Below, one piece after another: positions 1 to 8,716 of a DNA stretch of 64,000 nucleotides; the stretch's first letter is position 1, and each line of letters starts with the position of its first letter. The DNA is from Candidatus Pelagisphaera phototrophica (GTDB lineage Bacteria; Verrucomicrobiota; Verrucomicrobiia; Opitutales; Opitutaceae). The stretch spans positions 3,472,001 through 3,536,000 of the forward strand of contig NZ_CP076039.1 in NCBI RefSeq assembly GCF_014529625.1. The letters are read 5' to 3'. The position numbers and the translations under genes are program-made. Under the pieces are notes generated by a model. It did no database searches and was not told the origin of the DNA. It saw only the letters and a list, made by a program, of their open reading frames with translations.

Positions 1-111
1 AAGCTTTCGTCTCTGGCTTAATCATAAGCACAGAATATTGGGAATATCTCTTGGGGAGATCAAGTGCGGACGTTAACAGATTTTGTCCGGCTTTAATGGA
101 GCGGCGTCGAG

Positions 112-603
112 CTACTCCTTCACGTTTGTCTTGTGGTACTCTTCCGAGAAAAGTCGGATCATGCGATCCACCGTTTGGAGGATTGCTTCGGGACGATTGG
201 CAACCCCGATCGACTCACGCTCCCAAGTGCTCAACGCCATTGAAACCTTTGTGTCTTTGGGGCGTTCCAGCATCGCCATCTCACGCAGCTTCAAGGTGAC
301 CGAGTAGACGTGACTAGGACCTTGAGCACGAGCAATATGAACACCGACCTCAAGGAAAGGTCGACCGGGAATCTTATCCAGCTCCGAGGAAGACAGTACT
401 TCAACCTGCAGTTCGTCCAGCCTGTGATAGGCATATTCCCTCAGTCTAGACTGATCCAGATCGAGCCGATTCGAACGAATACTCATAGGCGCGACCTCCA
501 GACCGACTCCTTTGATTCCCTGGAGCAGGTCTTCACTAAAATCCATCCCTGCACTGGAAAACCCGCTTAATAGCGCAAGTGAGACTGTTACGATCCATTT
601 CAT
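112..603 (-). CDS. Secreted hypothetical protein
   Basis: A 163-residue protein that begins with a clear Sec signal peptide (MKWIVTVSLALLSGFSSAG), so it is probably periplasmic. The mature part has alternating charged and hydrophobic stretches, no cysteine pair and no catalytic motif that I recognise. Its pattern (a 'rleeyayhrl' helix, a central beta-rich 'PFLEVGVHI' stretch, and a C-terminal 'F..EYHKTN' helix) recalls small exported proteins of unknown function that are common in Gram-negative bacteria, but that is only an impression. It stands alone, divergent from the helicase gene to its right. The function is unknown; the reading frame is convincing because of the signal peptide and stop-free length. 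Confidence 0.7.
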   Translation of the reverse strand: MKWIVTVSLALLSGFSSAGMDFSEDLLQGIKGVGLEVAPMSIRSNRLDLDQSRLREYAYHRLDELQVEVLSSSELDKIPGRPFLEVGVHIARAQGPSHVYSVTLKLREMAMLERPKDTKVSMALSTWERESIGVANRPEAILQTVDRMIRLFSEEYHKTNVKE

Positions 604-694
604 CCCAATCGTGTTAAACGGCTAGAATACTCTAATATTAAGCGTAGCACTACCGATCCAAAGCTACCTAAGATCAATTCGCCGCCAGCGGGGC

Positions 695-3085
695 TTGATA
701 TTCAGGGTCAGCCCGACCAGCGTTTCATCGATGGAAATCGACTCTGATTTAAAAGTAGCTACTATTAGTGTTGGCGAGTTCGCCCGATTTTCACCGTTTA
801 CTCAAAGGAACGATCCCCTTGGATTTGGCAATTGGCGTGCCGCAGCGGGTCAGCAGTGGCATAAGGAAATTCAGAACCGAGCAGACTCTGAGGGGTTCTC
901 CAATGAACAGTCCATCAAAGGAGATGTGGAATGGCGGGGCTGGACGTTAAGGCTCAACGGCCGGATCGATCAAATTCGCTCCCAGAAAGATCGAACCCAT
1001 CTACGCGAGATTAAAACCGTAACCACCCCCCTCCCTCTGAGACCCGAGGAGGTTTCCTCTCGATTCAAAAGCTATTGCATTCAGTTGCTGACCTATCGCG
1101 AGCTCTTGAATCGGATCGAGGCGCAGCCGACCGGTAGCGTTGACCTCGACCTCTTCTTGATCGAACTCGGTTCCGGCATCACCCAAAGCCTCTTGCTGGA
1201 CGAGCGCTTTGACACCCTAGTCGTCGATCAACTGGACGTCTTGGCCGACTATCTCGACCGAAAGCTCGAACGCTTGTCTAGGCTCCGGGCACTCCGATTT
1301 AAACCCGCCTACGAAACACCCCGACCGGGACAGGAAACCATCCAAGAGGATCTCAATCAGGCGTTTGAACGTTCACCCATCGGTTGCCTTGAAGCTCCAA
1401 CTGGCTATGGGAAAACGGGAGTCGCCTGGGAATTCGCGTTGAATCGTCTCGCCACCGGACAGGTTGAGCGAATCGTATATCTGACGAGCAAATCGACCGG
1501 GCAAATCGAAGCCGCAGAAAGGCTCGACGCCCTTCTGACCGATCAGTCAGCCGCTTCATATTGGCAAATCCGAAACAAGGCAGAACACTGTGTGAACGTG
1601 GAATTTCGATGCTCCACCAAAACCTGTTCCTACCTATCGGACCTTGAAGAGAAATGGGGGCGGTCTGCGTTAGAGCCTATGTTCCTCTCTACCGCCAAAC
1701 CGATTTCAATCGATGTGCTCAAAGAAACAAGTGCTGCTGCCGGAATCTGCCCCTACGAAACCATGCGTACCGCCTTGGGCTACCGAGATATCTGGATAGG
1801 CGACTACAACTATCTCTTTTCAGCTAACAGCAGCCGACTTCTCGCCGATCAGCCCGACTTCGATCCAGCCCGCACTTTCCTGATTATCGACGAGGCCCAC
1901 AACCTTCCCTCCCGGATTGAATCCAATTTAAGCAAAGAGCTTAGCGCACTATCCTTGAACGGACTTATCGAAGAGCTCTCCGAAATCGGAGCGGGCCACA
2001 AGATCCACAAATCCCTCACCAATCTCGTTAACGAGTGCTTGGCCTATCGGAAGGGAGATGTTCTCACACTGAGGCAACTCGACGACTTGACGGATCTATT
2101 GCTCGAACTGATCAACATGCTCTCCACGGACCCCCTGCCCTACGAGTCGATCACTCCCGAAGCTCTCGATACGCTTTGGTCGCTGTCTTCTGGATCTACC
2201 GCGCTCAAAGAAAGTGCGAGTCGGTACATCGCCTGGATCCCGCAGAACGGACTGATAAGGATCACCTGCATTGATCCATCACAGGAAATCCGTGAAACGC
2301 TGACCCAGTTTAAAGAATGTCTCATGCTTTCAGCCACTTTCCAGCCGATCGACGGATTTTTAGAGCAATGCGGACTCGCCGATCAACTCACTCCTCCTCA
2401 ACAAGTCGCTCCACCCGCGCAATGGCTCGAGGGTGCCTACAACATAGCGATCGACACACGCATAGATACCCGATTCAAGAGTCGAAAAAATGGGGAGGCT
2501 CTAACGGCGGCGACCATTGCTAAATTAGCTGAGAGGCATTCCCCCATCGTCGTCTTTTTCCCTTCCTATGCGTATGCGCAATCTCTCTATGAGGCGATCG
2601 CGATTGACTATCCGTTTTACCGGATCGCTATGCAAAGCAGAGGAAAGGGGGAAAGCCTTTCAAGCCGTGCTGAGTTCATCGACGAAGCCATGCGCTTCCA
2701 TGATATTATCTTTCTAACACTAGGCTCTAGCTTCGCAGAAGGGATAGACATGATTGGCGGAAAAATCGACGCTGCCATCGTAGTCAGCCCAGCCCTTCCG
2801 GAAGTGAATGCCATTCAGCAGGCTAAGCGCGACTACTATCAAAGCAAAAAGCTTGACGGATTTGAGCGAGCCTATTTACAACCTGGTATCCAAAAAGTGA
2901 ATCAAGCTCTTGGCCGTCTCGTCAGAGCTCCTGGACAAAAGGTAAAGGTTCTTCTGCATTGCCAGCGCTATGCGGAACGGAGAACAAAATCACTACTGGC
3001 TGATCAATATCAAAACTGTCAATACATCTTCAAAGATGAAGACCTGGAGAGATGGATCGAGGAAGAGCCCATTTTGAAAACCTAG
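695..3085 (+). CDS. PD-(D/E)XK nuclease-XPD/DinG-like helicase fusion
   Basis: A 796-residue predicted superfamily 2 DNA helicase of the XPD/DinG group with a Cas4/RecB-like nuclease domain in front. Residues about 85-110 hold the nuclease core (GRIDQI, then REIKT, giving the D...E-x-K pattern). Walker A APTGYGKT is near residue 235 and the DEAH box (IIDEAHNLP) near 398. Four cysteines between them (near 299, 306, 311 and 352) are placed like the XPD iron-sulfur ligands. Motif VI (QALGRLVRAP) lies near the C-terminus. It probably unwinds and trims damaged or branched DNA. The open frame starts at a TTG; ATG 731, twelve codons later, is equally possible, and neither has a good ribosome binding site. 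A perfect hairpin follows at 3152. Confidence 0.88.
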   Translation: MIFRVSPTSVSSMEIDSDLKVATISVGEFARFSPFTQRNDPLGFGNWRAAAGQQWHKEIQNRADSEGFSNEQSIKGDVEWRGWTLRLNGRIDQIRSQKDRTHLREIKTVTTPLPLRPEEVSSRFKSYCIQLLTYRELLNRIEAQPTGSVDLDLFLIELGSGITQSLLLDERFDTLVVDQLDVLADYLDRKLERLSRLRALRFKPAYETPRPGQETIQEDLNQAFERSPIGCLEAPTGYGKTGVAWEFALNRLATGQVERIVYLTSKSTGQIEAAERLDALLTDQSAASYWQIRNKAEHCVNVEFRCSTKTCSYLSDLEEKWGRSALEPMFLSTAKPISIDVLKETSAAAGICPYETMRTALGYRDIWIGDYNYLFSANSSRLLADQPDFDPARTFLIIDEAHNLPSRIESNLSKELSALSLNGLIEELSEIGAGHKIHKSLTNLVNECLAYRKGDVLTLRQLDDLTDLLLELINMLSTDPLPYESITPEALDTLWSLSSGSTALKESASRYIAWIPQNGLIRITCIDPSQEIRETLTQFKECLMLSATFQPIDGFLEQCGLADQLTPPQQVAPPAQWLEGAYNIAIDTRIDTRFKSRKNGEALTAATIAKLAERHSPIVVFFPSYAYAQSLYEAIAIDYPFYRIAMQSRGKGESLSSRAEFIDEAMRFHDIIFLTLGSSFAEGIDMIGGKIDAAIVVSPALPEVNAIQQAKRDYYQSKKLDGFERAYLQPGIQKVNQALGRLVRAPGQKVKVLLHCQRYAERRTKSLLADQYQNCQYIFKDEDLERWIEEEPILKT

Positions 3086-3151
3086 CATTCGCTACCCATT
3101 CAAGCAGAAATCGCGTAACATCATCAACTGCCAGTTGCGCATTCCATATCA

Positions 3152-3175
3152 GTCCCAAGAGGAAAATCTTGGGAC
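3152..3175. repeat. Perfect 9-bp hairpin after the helicase gene
   Basis: Arms GTCCCAAGA (3152-3160) and TCTTGGGAC (3167-3175) are perfect reverse complements around a GGAAAA loop. There is no T-run on either side, so it is not a typical intrinsic terminator. It may still act as a 3' end or RNA-stability element for the helicase mRNA. The rest of 3086-3342 shows no gene. Confidence 0.5.
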
Positions 3176-3342
3176 ACGCGTGAACCAATGCCTTGCCAAA
3201 GAAGAAAAATGGCTGCTGCAATGCCTATTCTAATTTTTTGGACACTCTCTAAGCAAAGAATCCGACATCTTTCATTTCATTTTCATTCGCCAAATTTCAT
3301 TAGTTCACACATCGCCGACCCCCTTTGCAGTCACTTTCAGAA

Positions 3343-4440
3343 ATGCGAATTATCTCAAAAGTCACCCTCACTTCCCTCGTTTTTACCGGCAGCCTCTTCG
3401 GTGCCCTGAATTATCAGGAATCGAATGATCTGGCTTCCGTGGAAGCAGAGGACTGCGCTTCTCAAGCGCTCGACTCGGTTAGGCACTGGTAAGTCATCCA
3501 CGAAGGCTATGCGGGCCCCAGCGCTCAGGTCCGCGACCGAAATCATGCCAGCTCCGCAAACAGCAAAGCCTACTTGGAGATTTTGCCTTACACACGGACA
3601 ACTCATTCGGACCAGTTGATTTCCGGATTCAATTTTTCAAATACTCCCGGCAAAATGGGTATTTCGTCGTACAACGTCTTTTTCCATTCTCCCGGCAAAT
3701 ATACAGTCTGGGTTCGGGTGTTTAGCACCAGAGCCGAGGAAAATGGCCTCCACATGGGGATTGATGGCACCTGGCCCAGAAGCGGGCAACGCATTCAGCT
3801 TTGACCGAGCAAGTACCAGTGGACCTGGTCCTCAGCCCAGAGAGTTCCTGAAAATCACTGCAGCACAAATGGCACTGGATAAATCATCAATCCGGAGGCC
3901 GGAATGCACACGATACATTGCTCGATGCGGGAAGATGGATTCGAACTCGACAAGTTCATCTTGGCCTTAGATGAAAACTACCAACCGCATGGGGAAGAGC
4001 TGTTGGCTACTTTTACGGAACCCGAGTCATATGCTTAACCCAATGAACATTCAGAGGGAACCTTCCACCCAATGTTCCTGAAGGCTAAAGTCGTATTCAA
4101 AATAACCGCCGTCGACGGATTCGTCCCCTACTACGTCGACAAGGTTTGAGGAGCATTGGCAATCAATGCAGCGAACGAGGCCTACCGAGCGAAGTTCGCC
4201 GCCACTCAGCATAAATTTTCAGGCGAGAAAAGGACCTACATTCTAACCTTATACACGATGCAAGATACTGATGGGAAAACTGAATACATTGTAACGATCA
4301 ATGGCGAAAAAGTTCCTAAGACAACGAATATCCCCAGCAAAATCGACTACTCCATACATGAACGGCACGCCGCAAAGGACGTAGAGCTAAGACACGACGA
4401 CATCATCCAAGTAGCCTTCCATGCCCCACCAACGGATTGA
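3343..4440 (+). pseudogene. Decayed exported carbohydrate-binding-like protein
   Basis: Reading from ATG 3343 gives one continuous frame with a signal peptide (MRIISKVTLTSLVFTGSLFG) and protein-like sequence broken by five stops: TAA 3490, TGA 3802, TAA 3880, TAA 4036 and TGA 4147. The conceptual product contains EAEDCAS, AYLEILP, FHSPGKYTVWVRVFST and SMREDGFELDKFIL. From memory this resembles exported proteins of Planctomycetes and Verrucomicrobia that carry a carbohydrate-binding-like region ahead of a beta-rich C-terminal domain. The C-terminal part survives as a 94-codon open stretch (4156-4440). Beyond 4440 a +1 shift (reading AYARGRWR) seems to carry the last conserved residues. The first stop sits where a Tyr codon (TAY) is expected after Trp. 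I judge it non-functional. Confidence 0.75.
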
Positions 4441-4638
4441 TTTCAGAAGGCGACCCTACCGCCTACGCTCGCGGGCGCTGGAGGCGAAATCATGCTGATC
4501 AAGGCAAAGCCGCACTGAGAATCTCACGGTCAATCGCATTAGATTTACCGAAGAGCAGATTGGCCGAGATCGTCTCTTTTCACTTTTTCCAATCCTTTTG
4601 CTTTACCTGCGACCGTCCTAGCTCCTATCAAGAAGGCC

Positions 4639-5175
4639 GTGACGGTACGTAAAACCATCTCTTTCCAGGAAGTAGACGCGGCAATCGCCAAGATTGCTTC
4701 AGAAATCGCGGCGACTCACAAGCGGACGGACAACCTCGTTCTCGCGGCAATCGCCAATGGCGGCATCGAATTGACCGAGATCCTCCATGATCGCCTCTCT
4801 GCCGATCACAATATCCAAACCTTCAAAGCCGTAGTCGATATTTCGTTCTATCGCGACGACATCGGGGCCAATCCAATCGCAAAAGAGGTCGAAGCGACTG
4901 AGCTCGCCCAAAACCCAGAGGATGCGACCATCATTCTGGTCGACGATGTCCTCTTCACCGGTAGAAGTGTTCGGGCCGCCCTTTCTGAGATTCATGCTCT
5001 CGGACGGCCCAAAAAAATCGAGCTGACTACCTTGGTGGATCGAGGCAATCGAATTCTTCCCATACAGTCAGACTACATCGGTCTCATGGAGCCGACCACG
5101 CTCGATGAGAAGGTGGTGGTTCAACTAACACCCAACAATCTTGCGAAGTCGCATATTGACATTCTCAATTCATAG
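4639..5175 (+). CDS. pyrR: PyrR, pyrimidine operon regulator/uracil phosphoribosyltransferase
   Basis: A 178-residue protein of the type I phosphoribosyltransferase fold. It has the PRPP-binding loop ILVDDVLFTGRSV (residues about 100-112) and the PyrR-specific stretches SFYRDD and LVDRGNRILPI. PyrR binds pyr mRNA leaders when UMP is high and also makes UMP from uracil and PRPP. The start is GTG 4639, preceded by AGAAGG at very short spacing. It is the first gene of pyrR-pyrB-pyrC; only 6 bp separate it from pyrB, which fits joint transcription. I could not find a clear anti-terminator/terminator pair or PyrR-binding loop in 4441-4638, so whether it regulates this operon by attenuation is open. 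Confidence 0.93.
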   Translation: MTVRKTISFQEVDAAIAKIASEIAATHKRTDNLVLAAIANGGIELTEILHDRLSADHNIQTFKAVVDISFYRDDIGANPIAKEVEATELAQNPEDATIILVDDVLFTGRSVRAALSEIHALGRPKKIELTTLVDRGNRILPIQSDYIGLMEPTTLDEKVVVQLTPNNLAKSHIDILNS

Positions 5176-5181
5176 CGCTGG

Positions 5182-6135
5182 ATGGCCACTTCAGGTATGC
5201 CTTGGTTTCGCAAAGACCTGATCTCAACCGAAGAACTCTCCCCAGAAGAGATCCAAACGGTATTTAAAACCACCGCGGCGTTTAAGAAAATTCTCGGCAG
5301 AAAGACGGCTAAAACGCCGCCGCTCCGAGGAAAAACCGTCGTCAACCTCTTCTTCGAGAACAGCACTCGCACCCGAGTCGCGTTCGAAATGGCCGCCACT
5401 AAACTCAGCGCGGACGTCATGTCGCTAGACATGAAGACCAGCAGCACCTCCAAAGGGGAAACACTGCGGGACACGGTGGAGAACATTCATGCGCTCGCCG
5501 CAGACATGATAGTGATCCGCCATTCCGCCCCCGGATCCGCTGCCTACATTTCTAAAGTGCTCGACATTCCGGTGCTCAACGCCGGCGACGGCGCCCATGA
5601 GCATCCGACTCAAGCCCTGCTCGACTGTTTTACGCTACACGAGAAGTTTGGATCACTGAAAGGACTGAAAATCGCCATTCTGGGTGACATTCTCTACAGT
5701 CGCGTCGCTCGATCCAACCTATGGGCCATGACTAAACTGGGAGCAGAAGTCACCCTCGTCGGGCCCGCTACTCTTGTGCCACGGGAGTTTGAGCAGTTTG
5801 GCGTCACGGTTTCGCACGACTTGAAGTCAGCGCTGGCTGACAAAGATGCCGTCATGCTCCTTCGTATACAGCATGAACGACAAAATGCATCCGCATTTCC
5901 CTCTATAAACGAGTACACTCGAATGTTTGGCCTCAACAAAACCCGTCTTTCCTGGCTCAAGGAAAACGCTGTCATCATGCATCCGGGTCCTATCAACCGC
6001 GGGGTCGAAATCGATTCTGAGCTAGCCGACTCGCCCCAATCAGTAATCCTCGGACAGGTCACCAATGGGCTCGCTACCCGCATGGCATGCCTCTATCTCT
6101 GTTCGGGAGGCAAGGCGGAGACCTTGACGGGATAG
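5182..6135 (+). CDS. pyrB: Aspartate carbamoyltransferase catalytic subunit
   Basis: A 317-residue enzyme joining carbamoyl phosphate and aspartate to N-carbamoyl-aspartate, the committed step of pyrimidine synthesis. The carbamoyl-phosphate site FFENSTRTR lies near residues 55-63, followed by SKGETLRDT, the DGAHEHPTQ loop, GDILYSRVARSN, and the aspartate-side HPGPINRGVE and QVTNGLATRM. Length and motif order are those of the bacterial catalytic chain. No pyrI regulatory chain follows; instead pyrC begins 31 bp downstream. This leaves open whether the enzyme is a simple trimer or forms a complex with the dihydroorotase-like protein, as happens in some bacteria. Confidence 0.97.
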   Translation: MATSGMPWFRKDLISTEELSPEEIQTVFKTTAAFKKILGRKTAKTPPLRGKTVVNLFFENSTRTRVAFEMAATKLSADVMSLDMKTSSTSKGETLRDTVENIHALAADMIVIRHSAPGSAAYISKVLDIPVLNAGDGAHEHPTQALLDCFTLHEKFGSLKGLKIAILGDILYSRVARSNLWAMTKLGAEVTLVGPATLVPREFEQFGVTVSHDLKSALADKDAVMLLRIQHERQNASAFPSINEYTRMFGLNKTRLSWLKENAVIMHPGPINRGVEIDSELADSPQSVILGQVTNGLATRMACLYLCSGGKAETLTG

Positions 6136-6166
6136 TAATGAAATATCCGCTTCCTAAAGTTAAACA

Positions 6167-7465
6167 ATGAGCCAGGTCACATGGATAAAAGGGGGCCGTG
6201 TCATCGACCCGAAAATCGAACGCGATGAAATTTCCGACATTTTCATATCGAATGGCAAAATCATCGACCGGCCTTCCCGTGAGACCCTAGCCAAGGCGGA
6301 CACGATTGACGCGACTGGATTGGTGGCTTCTCCTGGACTGGTCGATCTTCATGTTCATTTTCGCGTCCCTGGCGAAACTCACAAGGAAACCATTTTCTCG
6401 GGTACTAGCTCTGCCGCAACTGGCGGTTTTACAAGCGTCGTGTGCATGCCTAACACCAGTCCGCCGGCTGATACGGCAGGTACTATCCAATACATAAAGG
6501 ACGCCGTTGGCCGCGAGTCGATCGTCCACGTCTTCCCTACAGCCTGTATCACGGTCGGATCAGAGGGCGAACGCCTCGCTCCCACCGGATCGCTCCGCGA
6601 TGCGGGAGCCGTCGCCATTTCTGACGGCGGAAAATGCCTGCAAAATAGTGGACTCATGCGCCGTGCCGTTGAATACGCCAATATGTTCAACATGCCAGTC
6701 ATCGACCATTGCGAAGACTATTCTCTTTCGGCCAATGGGGTCATGAACGAAGGCCTTGTATCCACGAAGTTGGGACTTAGAGGGAACCCAGCTGAAGCCG
6801 AGGACATCATGGTTTCCAGAGATGTCATATTGTCGGCCAAGACGGGAGCCCACATTCACATTCAACACGTGAGTTCAAGAAATGCGATAGACATCATTCG
6901 GAGGGCCAAATCGCGTGGAGTAAACATTTCCGCAGAGGCCACGCCTCACCATATGTGTTTTTCCGAACTCGAAGTTAGCGACTTCAACACGAACTTCAAA
7001 ATGAACCCTCCTCTGCGCTCAGAGGAGGATCGGCTTGCGATTCTCGAAGGTCTCGAAGACGGAACCATTGACTGCATCGCCAGTGGCCACGCCCCTCACA
7101 CCGATTACGAAAAGGACGTCGAATTTGACTATGCTCCTAATGGCGTGATTGGCCTCGAGACGGCATTGGGTGCGACTTTGAACCAACTTTATCATAGCAA
7201 ACGCCTGGACCTACCGAGAACCCTTTCCCTTCTTACTTATCAACCTGCTCAAATATTAAATTTGAATAAGGGGACTTTGGAAATCGGGGCCGATGCGGAT
7301 GTCACGCTCTTCGATCCCGAATGCGAATGGACACCCCAATCCAATAGCTTCCAAAGTAAATCAAGCAATTCGCCCTGGATTAACCGGACCTTAAAAGGGA
7401 AAGTAATCCAAACCTTTGTATCCGGAAAATTGGTATTCGATAAGGGAAAGATCCTAAGCTCTTAG
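6167..7465 (+). CDS. pyrC: Dihydroorotase, class I type, with altered active site
   Basis: A 432-residue amidohydrolase-fold protein of the dihydroorotase family, which closes carbamoyl-aspartate to dihydroorotate. Visible are the metal motif VDLHVHFR (near 61-63), CMPNTSP, SDGGK (bridging Asp region), the third and fourth metal histidines in DHCED and IQHVSS, AEATPHH, and IASGHAPHT. In active class I enzymes the last motif reads T/S-D-H-A-P-H, whose Asp is a metal ligand and catalytic base. Here residue 307 is Gly (GGC, 7085-7087). It therefore may be a non-catalytic partner of PyrB, as known for some PyrC' proteins, or it may use another residue. All other metal ligands appear intact. It is the last gene of the pyr operon and meets a convergent gene 5 bp later. 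Confidence 0.9.
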   Translation: MSQVTWIKGGRVIDPKIERDEISDIFISNGKIIDRPSRETLAKADTIDATGLVASPGLVDLHVHFRVPGETHKETIFSGTSSAATGGFTSVVCMPNTSPPADTAGTIQYIKDAVGRESIVHVFPTACITVGSEGERLAPTGSLRDAGAVAISDGGKCLQNSGLMRRAVEYANMFNMPVIDHCEDYSLSANGVMNEGLVSTKLGLRGNPAEAEDIMVSRDVILSAKTGAHIHIQHVSSRNAIDIIRRAKSRGVNISAEATPHHMCFSELEVSDFNTNFKMNPPLRSEEDRLAILEGLEDGTIDCIASGHAPHTDYEKDVEFDYAPNGVIGLETALGATLNQLYHSKRLDLPRTLSLLTYQPAQILNLNKGTLEIGADADVTLFDPECEWTPQSNSFQSKSSNSPWINRTLKGKVIQTFVSGKLVFDKGKILSS

Positions 7466-7469
7466 CGAT

Positions 7470-8531
7470 TTAACGTCCGCGACCACCACCGCCCGGTCCT
7501 CCGCGACCACCGCCTTGAAATCCGCCAAAGCCGCCCCGATTAAACCCAACTCGACCGTCCGTCGGCATAGGATTCTCAAGCACCTGTTGAGCCTGCCGGT
7601 AATCGCGTTCGCGTTCGGAGACTTGCTGTGCCGCCAGACTCGCCAACTGTGCCTCGTTAAGCACTTTTGAAGCCTGCTCCAAAAGCATCGCATCATAGAT
7701 TTTCCGCTCCTGGTAGTAAGTATCGACAACTTCTTTTGTGAGCTGGATATCGTTGTCTCCACGCCCCCGCCCTCGGTTTTCCTTGATATCTACCGTGTAT
7801 TCAAAATCTTTATCCACGTTTGCAAACGCGTTGACTAGGCGTTCAGCTTGTCGCTCGTTAAGCGGTGTGTCCGTATAACTCAATGAACGCTCGAAATTCT
7901 CCACATCTCCCCGATATTCGAGCGTATTCGTATATTGGGCCAGTTTTTTAGCATCTTCTTCTCCCAACAACCCATTGATATCGCCTGATAAAAGGACCAT
8001 TTGATTGGAATAATCCTCCCTAAGCGCTTTTCGCTCCTCATCGCTAGCCGCTGAAGCCCGTAGTCCCGCCTCCATGCGTAGCAAAGTGCGCTCAGCCATC
8101 AACGTTTTGAGGGCATCAAGCTCCTCGGGGGGAAGATTCAGTTGCTTGAAAAAGTCGGCATACCCTCGGTCAAGGCGCTGCATTTGCCTTTCAATCATAT
8201 CCATTCTCAACTCAGGATCTTCAAAGGCTTCCAGCGCGCGAGCCAGCTGGGCGGCTCTCACCTCTCGCCGACGCTCCATGATTTCTTCCCGAGTCAGGTT
8301 TTCAAATTCCTCAAACCGACCTCCTCTCTCCCGAGCTTCGGGCGTGGGTACCTCCACTGCCGCAACCGTTTCAGTCTCTTTACCTTCCGCAACTTTCATT
8401 GGGGCTTCCAGCATGCTTGAAGCATCGGCGAGCTGGCGCTTAAGCCTTTGGTTCTCCATATTTAAGAAGCCGGAGTAACCCGCTAATGCGATTGCGAGAA
8501 CGGACAGAAATGCGATAGGCAGACGCTTCAT
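7470..8531 (-). CDS. Membrane-anchored coiled-coil protein with Gly/Arg-rich tail
   Basis: I do not recognise the family. From ATG 8531 the product is 353 residues: an N-terminal hydrophobic segment (RLPIAFLSVLAIALAGYSGF) that may be a signal or anchor, then highly charged, mostly helical sequence rich in Glu, Arg and Leu, and a C-terminal tail of about 35 residues made of Gly, Arg and Phe (GGFGGFQGGGRGGPGGGGRGR type). An upstream in-frame start at 8609 would add 26 residues before the signal, which is unlikely. RG-rich tails often bind RNA or other acidic partners, but with an export signal it may instead interact with the envelope. It is divergent from uppS and convergent with pyrC. Confidence 0.7.
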   Translation of the reverse strand: MKRLPIAFLSVLAIALAGYSGFLNMENQRLKRQLADASSMLEAPMKVAEGKETETVAAVEVPTPEARERGGRFEEFENLTREEIMERRREVRAAQLARALEAFEDPELRMDMIERQMQRLDRGYADFFKQLNLPPEELDALKTLMAERTLLRMEAGLRASAASDEERKALREDYSNQMVLLSGDINGLLGEEDAKKLAQYTNTLEYRGDVENFERSLSYTDTPLNERQAERLVNAFANVDKDFEYTVDIKENRGRGRGDNDIQLTKEVVDTYYQERKIYDAMLLEQASKVLNEAQLASLAAQQVSERERDYRQAQQVLENPMPTDGRVGFNRGGFGGFQGGGRGGPGGGGRGR

Positions 8532-8716
8532 TTTGTTTAAAATAATTCGGATAGTTTGAAAAGCGGGGTTTGGACGAGTCACCCTCCCTCGCGCTGAAAA
8601 CGAATACAATTAGGAAATAGTTACACATCAACCGGTCTGACTATCTAGCGATAAACCCTTGCAATATCCAGAGAGGCTTAAGATTCTTCCCTCTTTCTGA
8701 AATTGGCGACTATTCC

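Noticed and set aside
1-111. End of a gene entering from the left edge
   Set aside because: All plus-strand frames reach stops quickly and the few residues available show no motif, so nothing can be claimed.
3343-4440. Recoded gene using stop codons as sense codons
   Set aside because: Both TAA and TGA occur inside the frame, at sites where different residues are expected, and neighbouring genes end normally at both codons. Decay is simpler.
4441-4638. PyrR-type attenuator leader before pyrR
   Set aside because: No terminator/anti-terminator pair and no PyrR binding-loop consensus were found by eye; part of the stretch is the tail of the pseudogene.
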